Positions 1 to 11,313 of a stretch of 64,000 nt of DNA are shown here, in pieces. Origin of the DNA: Pyrenopolyporus hunteri (taxonomy: Eukaryota; Ascomycota; Sordariomycetes; Xylariales; Hypoxylaceae). The notes beneath the pieces were generated by a model. That model made no database searches, was not told where the DNA came from, and saw only the letters and a list, made by a program, of their open reading frames with translations. Position numbers and translations under genes: made by a program. Position 1 is the first letter of the stretch. Each line of letters opens with the position of its first letter. The stretch covers positions 3,596,001 to 3,660,000 of the forward strand of contig CADCXC010000003.1 of assembly GCA_902806595.1 (NCBI GenBank), written 5' to 3'.

Positions 1-412
1 ATATTCGTGAAATGCGTGTAATAAAAACAATCTCAATAAAGAACGGAGATGATTTTTGACTATTAATATCTATCTCGCTAGACTCTCCTTGAAAAGCAAA
101 AGCAAACCCTCATAGTCTCGTAATAATCCTGAACAAGAAAGCACGCACTCCTGGGCATCTACACAGGTAGAAGCTAACCTTGGCTTACGTATGATAAACG
201 TATATCGAGAAGAGCGTGCCTGAGACTCAGCCCAGTTTTCAATCTTGCATCAGGTAATTCATTGCGCGTGCCAGGGCGCTTTCCGACTGTCCCGTCGAAG
301 AGCCCTCCGGCCGGGGGAGAGCTATTTCCCACCCCTTATAAGCTTCGTACTTCTTTTGAATTTCCGATTCCGCATGCGATACGCGCCCAAACAATCGCCT
401 GTCGTCAAACGA
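1..412. other. Intergenic, no gene seen
   Basis: This is the window edge and the region downstream of the universal-stress-domain gene. The short open frames here have no recognisable protein features. No RNA gene or repeat stands out. Confidence 0.5.
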
Positions 413-2662
413 CTAATCAATTCGTGCAGTCTCGAGACTTCGGGCTGACGGATTAGCTAGGTTATTCACTTGCTTCATCGGTGGAGGTTGATATTTGCTC
501 TTTTTGCGTAATCGTTTGCGCGCCACCATGACCGGAACTGAGCTCTTAGTCACCAGGTAATTCGAGAAAGATCCGAGGAGGGTGCTGCAATCTTCTATTA
601 GTCCACCGTTTCGAGTGCTCATTGGGAACCGCCTGATGGATTGACTTACCCTTTCAAAGCGCTCCTGCCCCGGCTTCCTAGAATCACCAGCGTCGGGTTC
701 AAGATGTCGATCACCTCTGTGATAAGGTGCTTGGGATTTTTGCAATGTATCACCTCCACGATGACCCGTACCTGTAGCTGCGTCTTCCGGAGAAGTCTAG
801 AGACCCGCTCCGTGATGTCCTGCACGGCCCGGTCCCTCTCTTCCTGTAGCCTACTCCTCCCGCGAGAACTAGGCGCGGGGGATGGGTTATTACTGCCGCC
901 ACCGTCGATAGCTCTGATATGCGGTGACATCGATGACCCTTGCATCTTGAACGGACCGGGACTAGCGGTACGATATGCCGTTTTGGCCGACATCCCCTTG
1001 GAAATTGCGTTGATAGCCATCGCCTGCTCCTTCATCGCCTTGGGTTCGTCCGGCACCATATTGGCCGCGTCAACCGACCCGCTAGACTCTTCATCCATAC
1101 AGTACATGGCTATGAGCGTATCGCCGTCGCGAAGAACAGTTCCGACGGCCCATTCCAAGGCGTGCGTGGACTCATCACTTAGATCCGTCGCAACTAGATA
1201 TTTGCGGAGACGTCGATGTTCCTCTTCCGCTTCTCGCTGTATCCTGTTGAACTCACCACGGTAGAGAATGCGGATGGAGCGGTGGACCTCGGGCGTAGAA
1301 AGAATTGGCGTTGAAGACAGTTGTAGTCTCTGGGCAGCCTTTATGGCGTCGACGTCGGCATCTAGATCCGGATCATAGGGCGTTTGGGTACCAGACAGGG
1401 GCTCCTGATCAAAACTAGTGGATGGTTGAACCACCGGCTTCCCGCTTTTGCTCGGCCTCGCCTTGTCTCCTGTGGGACTAGTGATTGTGATTTCGGGCTC
1501 ATCAAATAGTGACCTGTATTGGGGTTGCGTGGCATTGACGTGTTTTCCTATCCGCATTGTTAGTCATATTTAAAGGTCCTGATAGCGTGTACGGCGCCAG
1601 GAACTCACGCTCGTCTTCAATAGCTGCGAGTAGACTCTTAGCTGTGTTTGCGTCGCTGCCAGATCCCTGGCCTTGCGACTCGGTGCGCGGAGTGAGCTTT
1701 CTTCCCCTTTGAAGTTCTTCGTCGGAAGAGTTTGCAACGTCGTCGTCACTTTCATCTGGAAGCAATTCCCCATAGGGACTCAGATTATCCTTTTCTATTC
1801 TGCCGTGCCCCTCGCTATCTTGCTTCTTACGGGCTAGTGAAGCTAGACTCGAACCGCCATAAAGTAGGTTGGCATCCGACAATTTCCTGTAGGCATTGTT
1901 CATGTCTATTACCTGACCATTATTCAGCGTTATGGTTTCCTGTGCCTGGCTCCGTCCGGATGGAGCTCCGAACGGTGAATTCGATCGGAGATTAAAACGG
2001 TTGCTGGGCGACTTAGACTTGTTGTTTTTCCTAGAAAAGCGGCCATGTTCACCGGGGAGCACTAGGTTGGATAGGTCGGGACCGCGAAGTGCCTCGCCTA
2101 TGGAGCTTGACCTCATGGCAGTCGATTGACCGCGTTTAGTTGGCAGAGCTTGCCCAACGTTGGTTGCTAGGATTTCACCAAACTTGTAGGCGGATGTCGG
2201 GTCATTGTTCCTTGGGCTCGGTAGGCCCATGCCCAGTGATGGTGATCGCGGTCCCGAATCTATGATGGAGCTCGAGGCCGCATCCGACATACTTCTACTC
2301 CGATTCGAATTGTCGAAAGCTGGGGCCTTATAAGAGAGCGTCGGAGAAGTGTGCGCACTTGCTGGGGCGTTGGTAGAGGGGCCGCCAACATCCAACATGC
2401 TCCTCGATTGTTGGACGGGAGGACTGTCGATATCCAGCATGCTACGGACTGGGGCTTGCGGCGGGGGGCTCCGGGTAGTTCTGCTAGGGACTTCGCCAAT
2501 GTCTAGCATGCTACGAACGGGCGACCGGGGACTCGTAAACGGGGAAGGAGATCGGTGGCCGACTGAAGGAGGTCTCCTAGGCTGCATCGCAATCAAGTTC
2601 TCAACCTCCTTCCGCTCCTCCTCGAGCGCCGCCTCGAGGGACATCAGCTTCCTATTAGCCAT
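413..2662 (-). CDS. Universal stress protein (UspA-like) domain protein with long disordered N-terminus
   Basis: The model has three exons, complement(join(413..584, 650..1547, 1609..2662)), 707 aa. The introns are 61 and 65 bp with GTGAGT and GTAAGT donors and in-phase junctions. Residues 1 to about 460 are Ser/Pro-rich and look disordered; they carry three copies of an RSMLD[I/V] motif at about residues 50, 73 and 87. The USP fold follows at about 467-680, beginning KYLVATDLSDEST. The nucleotide-binding signature G-2x-G-9x-G-S is intact across the second intron (GSRG near residue 642, then nine residues, then GS), so ATP binding is plausible. UspA-family proteins are linked to stress responses; the role of this fungal long form is not known to me. 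The ATG at 2662 starts a long frame of typical composition. The C-terminal exon (VPVMVARKRLRKK) would be missed without splicing. Confidence 0.85.
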
Positions 2663-5600
2663 GGTGGTATCCTCTGTGGTCGCGCTAGTGGGAGGGTTTG
2701 AGATGCTTTTCTGCGTTTACAATATGCAAACTCTGGGGTCAAAGGATTGAGGTCGGTCAGCTGGCTACCTCTGTCGGAGATAGCTCGCTAGAGTAACGCG
2801 CTTCGAATCACAGGTTAACGAGCCCTATCTTGTGATCTGGGTTGTTATGGATAGATAATGTAAAGGTTAAATAATAGAATCGAGAAACGCCAAGTTGTGC
2901 TATCGTGGGATAATAAACGGGCGTCTTCGATGGAGACGGAGGAAGAGCATTGTGCGTTGAAGAAGACCCCTCTCGTTGCTGTGTTCTTGTCTCAACCTTA
3001 AACCTTTCGAGCCGTCGCCCTCAGCTCATGGCTATCGGCTCAAAATCGGGGTATCTAGGTTTGGGCAGGAAAGCTGGAACTAGGGATCGGAACCAACTTG
3101 GAGGGGAGGCTGCACGAAAGGAACGACGGGCCAATGTCTCGATAGAGAGAGAGGCGGAGAAGAGAGGTAATGTTGTGGACGTAGAGAGCTTGGGTTCTGG
3201 ATGATGATGATGTGGGGTCTTTATTCCTATGTAGGATCCTGGGGGAAATTTGGCCCAATGTTGTTCCAACGAAGCAAACACAGTAATTGTTACCGTATTT
3301 ACCGATTTTTACTCGAACAGTTCGAACGAAAAGCACGGAACTCGGAACAGGGAGGAGGCCTCACTGCCTTGCTTGCCAAGAGCTTTAGGGTAAGAAAAAG
3401 ATGTTGAAGAAGGAGGTGATGACTGGCGATGGGATGTGAAAAAAAGAGGGGGGTCTAGAAGGAAGGTTATGAAGAACGGGGGTTGCCCAGTCTTCAGGGT
3501 GGAACCCGGGACTAAAGTTTTTTTTTTCTCCTCTTTCACCTTCTCCTTCTCTCTTATAATGATTAAGAACTCTTCAATTACCGTAGGTACCTACCCAGAC
3601 ACCCAAGTAAGAATTCAAGCTTTTGTAACAATGCGTCTTGTCCCTTCGTTGTTTTGACTTTGCCTTGTAGCACGTAGATGCCTAGGCCTCTATGCATATA
3701 CATACATATGTGCACGCGTTAGGCTAAGTACCTATGTATTGATTTTATTACGTGCCAGCGCAGTCGTCTCCTACTCCAACGCAACATTGCAGTGCTATTG
3801 AACCGCGATGTTGATATAAAATAAAGTCAACGGCAAATGCATATGCTGCCTATATAGCGTGGAACTCGCGAAAAAGCAAGAAAAAGGAAAAAAAAAAATG
3901 ATTCCGCATAACATTATGTACCTACCTAGGTACGTACCCTATGTATTCTTCGGGTGGTTTAGGAGGATTTGTGGCCCTACGCCAATAAGATGTATTGTAG
4001 GTGCATGACTTATACCTCTCCGCAAGGGGCCGATCCGTAATAATTTACATCAATCTAAGGTACGGATTACCTTGTGACTTAGGTACCATGTAGCGCCTTA
4101 GCCTTCCGATCTTAGTGTGCAGATCACCCCTATCAGGCCATTCTATGTAGGACCAACTTCAGCAGCCTAGCTGCCACCCCAGCTTTGCCAGCCACACGCA
4201 TACATGTTTCTCGACGTATATGCCTAATGCATCGGAGGCTTGCATACATGGACGTACATTACCACCTATGCAGGCAGGTATGGTACACAAGGCGCGTTAC
4301 TTTGCTAGGTACTTTGCTACTTTAGGTACCTTCGTGTTATAACATGGAACTTATCTTCTACATCCTCCAGATCCAATTGGTTTCTCTCTTCCATCGCATA
4401 ATACGCACTTCGTATACCCGTATAACACACACAAGACGCACGCGCACATATACCCATCCGTATACCGCCTACGAATCTAGGGTATGCAGATTGGTAAGTA
4501 AATCCCATACGAGATGTCGTGAGGTCAAATATTCCCGGTTCTACTAAATGGGGAATGATTGCTACGCTTGTGCTGGTTTGTGTTTCCGCCTACACGTAGG
4601 TAGTCACAATGAAAAGGGGGAAGGGGAAAAGAAATCGGTACCGGAAATCATCACTATTTTACTCTACTTCCATCTTCTTACGCCTCTGCTATTACCCGTC
4701 TCGCTCCGGGCGTTCTCGGCTGGTCGCTTGATATACTCGCACGTAATTGTAGAAACATTCGGTTGGCAAGAGTCCCGTAATTACCTGCAGCACGTTTCAT
4801 TTCTTTGGCCGCCATCGGTTTGGAAGCTCGGTGCGGGATCGATATTTCAAAAAGCAGCCTCCGCGACTTAAATCGAGCATGTCGGAACACCATGATGTAA
4901 ACAGTCTATCCGCATAGCGTACTTGTGCGTGGGTGAGGATGTACACCTTACATATCTCTAAGACATGGTATTTAGGTAGATATCCATACTACCTACCTAC
5001 CTATATAAATGGTAGGTAGGGTAGGATAGATGATATCTGCCTATATCAACTGCTAGGACCTACTTATTACTACACGTAGGACTCTTCACGTACATGGGTT
5101 CTTACGTCGGCGAGATACGGTTAGAAAAGTCAGCAAAACCCTTTCAATTTTCTTGAGGTAATGAAAAATTTCTTGGTTGGTCCAACAGTTTCCCTAGCTA
5201 GGGATAATCTCCTTGGCTTACATAGACAGTAGCCGGCTCATCTTAAACAGAAACAACTGACGATCTTATAAATTTCCTGCCTCTGCCCCCTCCATGGAAT
5301 ATGTTCCGAACGGTTGGATTTGATAGGCGTATCTATATAGTTGCATATATCAATATAACGACCACAATGGCCACGATGTGCACGAGACGCTGTTGTCCGT
5401 AGCGGAGCCCCTACGCAATACTTGATTTCTAGGATGCCCTGGCTGGTACTTGCGCGTCTAGTATTGCGTGGTCTTTTGCTATTGTACCTAACTTGAACTG
5501 CCGCTCTAATATTTAACCTATAGCTATCGCGCAATTCGTAACCATAGCCTCTGCGTCCACTTGTGGTGCGTGTTCCGGCGTTGACATTTCGTGTAGCGTG

Positions 5601-6364
5601 GCAGCGGCTGGTCTTAACCTGCTTCCGTTTAGAAATCATACTCTGCATGTGTGGTGTGATGAATGACTACCTACGTATACTCACACGCTTCCTATGCACT
5701 GGTTTGGACAACCTCCAGCGCCTCCACGGCTTCATTGGGTCATGAGGTACTCCATATAATTACCAGGTATCATCAACTACGTTTAAGGAGCAGATTGCGC
5801 ATGAAGCCATTTTTTGTTCATTATCAGAAGTTCCTATTTAGAATAACCTCTGCTTCATTCTGAGATGTCTGATTCGGCAACCTTAGGGGAGGGGTATTGT
5901 GTCAGAATCATTGGTGCCGCCTGATTTCCGTTCGGTGCCAGGTTTAATTACCATGAAGCTGACCGACTGTGACCACGAACGCCTGATGACCGAAACCCTG
6001 GCATCCGGCCAGTGCTCTGAGCGAGGAGCAAATAGTCTATCAATACATGCAAATAGTACGAGAAGAGTGTCTCTCGGGCCAGAAACTAGATGCAGCGGCA
6101 CCTAGAGGGGCTAAGAGATCCATTCCGACGTAAAGGGACGTGAGGGTCGTAGAGGGCATGAACGGATGAGATGCTAGAAGGAATGAAGAAATCAATACCA
6201 GATCGTCCGTACCTGGACGACAACCCATCAAAACCATAACTTTTCCGGAAACCTGTCGCGTAAAAGAATCAGCACCCCAAATCCTTCCTGGTCTTGGGTG
6301 ATGCCAAGGCCGAATGTACGATGCGTCAAGGAAACCGTCGAGGTAAACGCAGCTGCACCGTTGC
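2663..6364. other. 3.7 kb intergenic region; probable leader/promoter of the USP gene, otherwise no gene
   Basis: The first kilobase or so upstream of the USP gene (to about 3560) is purine-rich on the + strand, so pyrimidine-rich on the coding strand. That is common for promoters and leaders of filamentous fungi. The rest is AT-rich with TAGGTA/TACCTA motif clusters, for example 3918-3938 and 4984-5031. The open frames here, including one of 107 codons at 4548-4871, show no family features and I do not call them. Confidence 0.45.
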
Positions 6365-8734
6365 TTATGCCTTCTCCTCGGGCTTGTCCTCCTTCTTCCC
6401 AGCCTCGCTATCGGGGCCGCCTTGAGTCTTGACATATTCGTCGTAGACAGCCATGGCCTCGTCCACTTTGGCTCGGAGAGCACTATCGTCCTCAATCCTA
6501 GGAAATGTTAGTCGCGTTATGCGCAAAAGTCATAATGCCAAGACTTACAGGTTGACAAGCTCCGAATTATCCATCTCCAGAAGCATACCCGTAATCTTAC
6601 CCGCCAATTCGGGCTGGATTGCTTGGATCTTAGGGAAGATAAGCTCGCCGAGCATTTGCTTCTGTTGTTGCGGGTTGCCGGATTGAGCCTGCAGCTGGGA
6701 ATGGAGGAGTGAAGTCGGGGTTAGATCTTGCTGCAGGTTCGGAGCACCGCCCATCTGTTGATTGGGGACACCGCGTCCGCCCTGGGGAGGGAATTGTCCA
6801 GCCTGACCGTTTCGCTGGTTTACTCCGCCGCGACCCGCAGGGCCACCTTGTCGCGAGTTGGGGGGATAGCCGGGTATCGCACCGGGGCCGCCCGGCATGC
6901 CCATGTTAGCCGGCATTGCCTGCATAGGTCCACGACCGGCGGGCACGCCCCGCCCTCCTCCGAGAGTGGCCTGTTGCACCTGTGCCATCGCAGCCATGAA
7001 CTGCGGGGTGCCGGGCTGGCCGTACGGAGCACCCGGCGGGAACTGTCCGGGCAGGTACATGTTAGGAGGAAGCTGCGGAATGGGGCCTCCACGGCCGCCC
7101 TGAGGACCGCCGTAGGCATTAGGGTTGAACTGGCCAGGTCGGCCACCCTGAGCACCAGGCATGCCCATTCCAGGGAAAGGCATTCCACGACCACCCTGGG
7201 GAGGGAAGCCCGGCTGCTGGCCTGGGGGGTAGAAGACAGGAGGTTGCATGAATTGTTGGGGCATGCCAGCCGCCGCCGCAGCTTGCTGCATCCGGAGTTG
7301 GTTGCGAGCTTGGATACTAGCCTCAAGCTGGCTCTTCCGAACGTCCTTTCGCTGAGCTAACGCCACGTAGAGCGGCTTGTTGTTGAACATGCGTTGGTTC
7401 ATGTCGCCCACAGCCTTCGTTGCGTCGTCGGGGTTGGCGAAGCACACGAACCCGAAACCCTTGCTCTTTCCGAGCTTCTTCTCACCCTTCTTCTCTTTCT
7501 TCTCGCCCTCATCCTTAGCCTCGTCACCAGACTCCTTCTGATTCTCCTTATCCTTGCCTTCCTTGTCTTCTTCGGACTCATTGACGGTATCACGCATGAC
7601 CTTCGCAGAGGTAATGGGTCCGAACTCCGAGAACATCTGGCGCAGCTTATCGTCATCCACGTCGTCGTCCAGGTTCTTGATGTAAAGGTTTACGCCCTGA
7701 TACTTGTTGGCCTTCTCCTGGCGAGCGGCTTCGTAGGATCTGCGTAGTTCCTCCTCGCGCTCGTGCTTCTTTTGAGCACGACCGACGTAAAGGTCCTGTC
7801 CGTGGAAGTCCTTGCCATTCAACTCCTCAACTGCCTTGGCCGCACTGTCGTGGGTAGTGAAGTTGACGAAGCCAAAGCCGCGGGACTTGCCCTCGCCATC
7901 GCGAGCCAGGGAGGAAGATGTGACGTCACCAAACTTCTCGAAGAGCTCACGGAACTCGTCGTCAGTAACATCGGTCTGGATGTTCTTGACGTAGACGTTG
8001 GTAAAGTTCGCCTTCATCTCCTCGAATTTGCTCTGGCGGTCCTTCTTGGGGATGTGATGGCCGACATAGACTTTCTTCTCATTCAACAGCATTCCGTTAA
8101 CGTGCTTGATGGCCTGAGCTGCAGCCTCGTCGGTCTCATAGTGTACAAAGCCGTAGCCCTTCGAGTTGCCGTTCTCATCCTGGGCGACTTTGCAGCTTAG
8201 GATGTTACCGAAAGCAGCGAAAGTGTCGTGAAGAGCCTTGTTATCGATAGCGGCATCGAGATTCTTGATGAAGATATTACCCTGACCGCTCTTGCGCAAG
8301 TTGGGGTCACGTTGGGACCACATAATGCGGCATGGGCGGCCCTTGATTTGGGTGTAGTTGAGCTCCTCGAGAGCGCGTTCGCCATCGGCGGTCGTGTTGT
8401 AATTGACATAGGCATAGCCAAGGGAGCGGCGGGTGACGGCGTCGCGGCAAACGCGGATAGAGGCGACAGAACCTATCTGAGAGAAAAGTTCGAAAAGCAT
8501 GGCCTCAGTGACCGAGGGGTCAAGCTCGCCAACGTAGAGAGAGGCGGACGCGGCGGGGTGGGGGGTCTGAGCGGAGCTCGGAGTGGCACCAGCGGCGTCG
8601 CCCTCGTCGCCCTGGGCGTCTGGGGCGACATTGGTATTGATGGAGGTAGGTTTAGCGTCACCGCCGTTTAGGGAGGTGTTGCCAAGATCAGCGGCAAGCT
8701 GGTCAACAGCGCCGGGGGCAGTAGCAGCGGACAT
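6365..8734 (-). CDS. PAB1: Polyadenylate-binding protein (PABP)
   Basis: The model is complement(join(6365..6497, 6549..8734)), 772 aa, with one 51-bp intron near the 3' end (donor GTAAGT, acceptor CCTAG). PABP binds poly(A) tails and links them to eIF4G and to deadenylation factors. Four RRMs are visible at about residues 64-140, 152-228, 245-322 and 348-470, with RNP1 motifs such as KGYGFVHY, RGFGFVNF and KGFGFVCF. RRM4 is split by an acidic/Lys-rich insert of about 38 residues. A Pro/Gly/Gln/Met-rich linker follows, then the C-terminal MLLE peptide-binding domain with KITGMLLEMD. The last exon supplies the end of MLLE (LIEDDSALRAKVDEAM) and a charged tail. The start at 8734 (MSAATAPG) was chosen over an upstream in-frame ATG at 8905, which lies inside a probable leader intron. 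NOT1, encoded at 32.7 kb, belongs to the deadenylase complex acting on the same tails. Confidence 0.95.
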
Positions 8735-8753
8735 GGCGACGATAATCAATTGA

Positions 8754-8902
8754 CTAGGAGTCGCGAGGACAATGTTAGCACGATGACAGCGACGCGGGTG
8801 GAGATTTCTCTTTGAAAGCGAGGGTGGAAACTGCGTGGAGGTCGGGTTCGACAATGATGTGGTCAAGGCTAGAGAGCGTCGGGAGGGTTCGAAAATACGC
8901 AC
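8754..8902 (-). other. Probable 5'-UTR intron of PAB1
   Basis: On the minus strand a textbook branch site (GTGCTAAC) lies about 25 bases before a CTCCTAG acceptor ending at 8754, 19 bases before the PAB1 start codon. A GTGCGT donor at 8902 would give a 149-bp intron. The acceptor side is convincing; the donor choice is an inference. Confidence 0.5.
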
Positions 8903-11313
8903 CAAAGCAATTAATTACACTGAACTGCGAAAGATACAGCGTTACCCTAATCGAGGGACGACGGTCGCAAGGGGGAGAGAATGAAGATCGGTCGGACAAA
9001 AGTTGTCGTCGAGACTTCAAAGGGAGTGCTGGTTTGAAAGCTTGAGCGTCTAGGTACTCGAGCTTTGGTCACGGACACTTTTCCTCCTGTGGTAAAAGGC
9101 GGTAAAAGAACGAATAGGTCGCGGTTATTGGCGAAGGTACCTATTCAAAGGAAGGGACGGGTGCGCGTTCTGACGGATGGATCAAAACGTGAGAGGTTTG
9201 GATAGTAGATGGTGGAATTTTTTATAGTTTTCCGAATTTTTTTGGTGTTTTTGTTCCTGAATGAATTTGGGCGAGAACAGAAACGAAGTACGAACTGTGA
9301 AGAACGTACTCTATAACTGAATCTCTTTTTTTGTTTTTTTTTATAGAGGGGTTTTTGGGTGACGAGCTGGCGGATAAAGTTGTCAAGTCGTTGGGAAAAA
9401 GGAAGAAGGAAGAAGAGAGGGTCCGTTCGTCTTTTGAGATCTTGAAGATTTTTTGTGCCTCTGGTTGCGATCAACCACACAAAAAATTTCGACTGTAAAA
9501 AGTGGGACTGACACTTGACTATTTTCGGCGCCTTCTATCTACCAACTTACCTAAGTACAGGTATCTCGCACCTATCTTTCCCTAGGTATATACATCCCAC
9601 ATGGCAGGCACGATACGTACTTTAGCCCCTCGGCAAATTTTGACTTTGTGGCAGCGTACCTGCTGAGATGGTTTGGGAACCTAAGGGAAGTAGAGGTAGG
9701 TACGGACGAAGTACCCCTGGCCAATCAGATTTAGGTGAGGTACCTACTAATTGGTGTCACGGAACGATGCACATGTATTGTACATATGTATATCTAGGGA
9801 AAATCAGCGTGGTGGGAGCGCTCCAATGAACTACATACATTTTCATACTTAGGTAGGTACATGTACCTACTCACCTAGGTACACAGGTACCTACCTATCA
9901 CAATCAAGGTTCCAAAGAACAGGTAATTAGCAAACAAACGCATGGAAGAATAATGTAGGTACGTTATAAACTTTGATATCTGCAAGTGCCTAAATGTCTA
10001 ACGTAATAATACGATTATTGATACGAGATCTACCAGCTCGGGAGTTTAGAAGCACAGGCAGGGCAAGTACCTTAAAAACGTCGCTTCTTACGTACACGTA
10101 TCCAGCCTCTTATATATAGAATGCCAACTCGGGGCGAACCACATAGCTTATATGCTTCACAATATGGCCAACGAAATTTCCCACTTCTATTCTACTCGCT
10201 TCTCGTATGTCTCTGTATGTTAAGATTCAGCCCTTAGGAAAGGAGCTACATACCTACTGCGCCGTTTTACATATACTAGGTACCTCCTTGTACATACTAA
10301 GACTGGCATATGTTATCAGGGTGGGCCCTAAGATGAATTACACAGATACATGCATAGGTACCTATGTAGCCTCTATCACCTACTTTCAGCATTAGATAGG
10401 ACATTAATGATACTTAGGTAGGTAGGTAGATGCAGTTAAGGGTCGTAGGTTGGTGCGTACAGGTTTGTGGCTTCTGTTAGTATTGCATTATATATTATAG
10501 GAACCATTATATAAAATCAATCAAAGGGCTAACATAGGTATCTTTATGGTACCGTTTGAGTCTATACCTGCCTATATAATACATGTATTGCTGTCCTAGG
10601 CCGCTTATCTTATCGATTGACGGAGAGATATCAGCTACTAGGGACCACCCCACCTGCCTAGGCAGACCCCATATACGTGCTAAAGAGTGGGTTGCTAGGA
10701 AGGGCAAGTAAGACAAGCAGCCCTGTGACGTGCGTTTGTCGCCGTTTTGGAAGCAGCTAACCAAGCTCATCGCCGTTAGAAAGCCATAGAACTCAATTCT
10801 ACCCCCCAAAAGCTGACTTATCAACCGCGATTATAGGTACCTATGGATGCGTAAGAGTTGACTCCCATGCTACTTATGTAAGCTGTCGAAGTACATACAT
10901 CGATACATCTTCTAGCTACTAGATTCGTCTCACGGCATTGAAACTCTGCCACCGGACACAATTATTCCACGCAAATGCGCATATCAAGTTTGCGCAGATT
11001 CGGACGCTGAAGCAACTTACCTGCCTATCTGCCTACCTGCCTGCTCACCTACCTCGATTGTATTATTGCCGTTGACTTCCCCCTTTGCCGGCTACCTACA
11101 GTTATCCTCCTATGTCGGCCATTACGTCAAATACGACGAATCATCGCTGAACCTCACGACAGCCACGATAGCCACATCATGCCGACTCACGCCACTCAGT
11201 AGATAGAGCACAATCTACGTCCTTTGTTACGGCATTATTGAACCCCCCGTTGGGTAAATTCTAAGCATAATCCGAGTTCCACCCGTGCGTCGAGCAGGTC
11301 TTACGCATTCGTC
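8903..11313. other. Intergenic region between divergent PAB1 and HECT ligase genes
   Basis: This stretch must hold both promoters. It is rich in TAGGTA/TACCTA motifs, densest at 9847-9897, and contains a perfect 18-bp palindrome at 9853-9870. Homopolymer T/A tracts lie at 9230-9350. The open frames of 60-110 codons here have no recognisable features. Confidence 0.5.
9847..9897. repeat. Cluster of TAGGTA/TACCTA motifs with 18-bp palindrome
   Basis: The sequence is a run of overlapping AGGTAGGTAC and GTACCTAC units. Positions 9853-9870 read GTAGGTACATGTACCTAC, a perfect palindrome. Similar clusters recur between genes across the window (for example 4984-5031, 15730-15820, 21880-21935, 31670-31745, 46742-46860) but not inside exons as far as I saw. 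Confidence 0.7.

Noticed and set aside
641..1264. 207-codon open frame on the + strand over the USP gene
   Set aside because: It is the antisense shadow of the USP exon; the minus-strand frame has the family motifs.
4548..4871. 107-codon + strand frame
   Set aside because: No recognisable domain, no splice support, and it overlaps an opposite frame of similar quality.
6728..8671. Several + strand frames of 117-210 codons
   Set aside because: They lie opposite the PAB1 RRM coding exon and have no motif of their own.
8735..8905. In-frame upstream extension of PAB1 (57 codons, start at 8905)
   Set aside because: It runs through a strong branch site and acceptor of a leader intron, and the shorter start fits the family.
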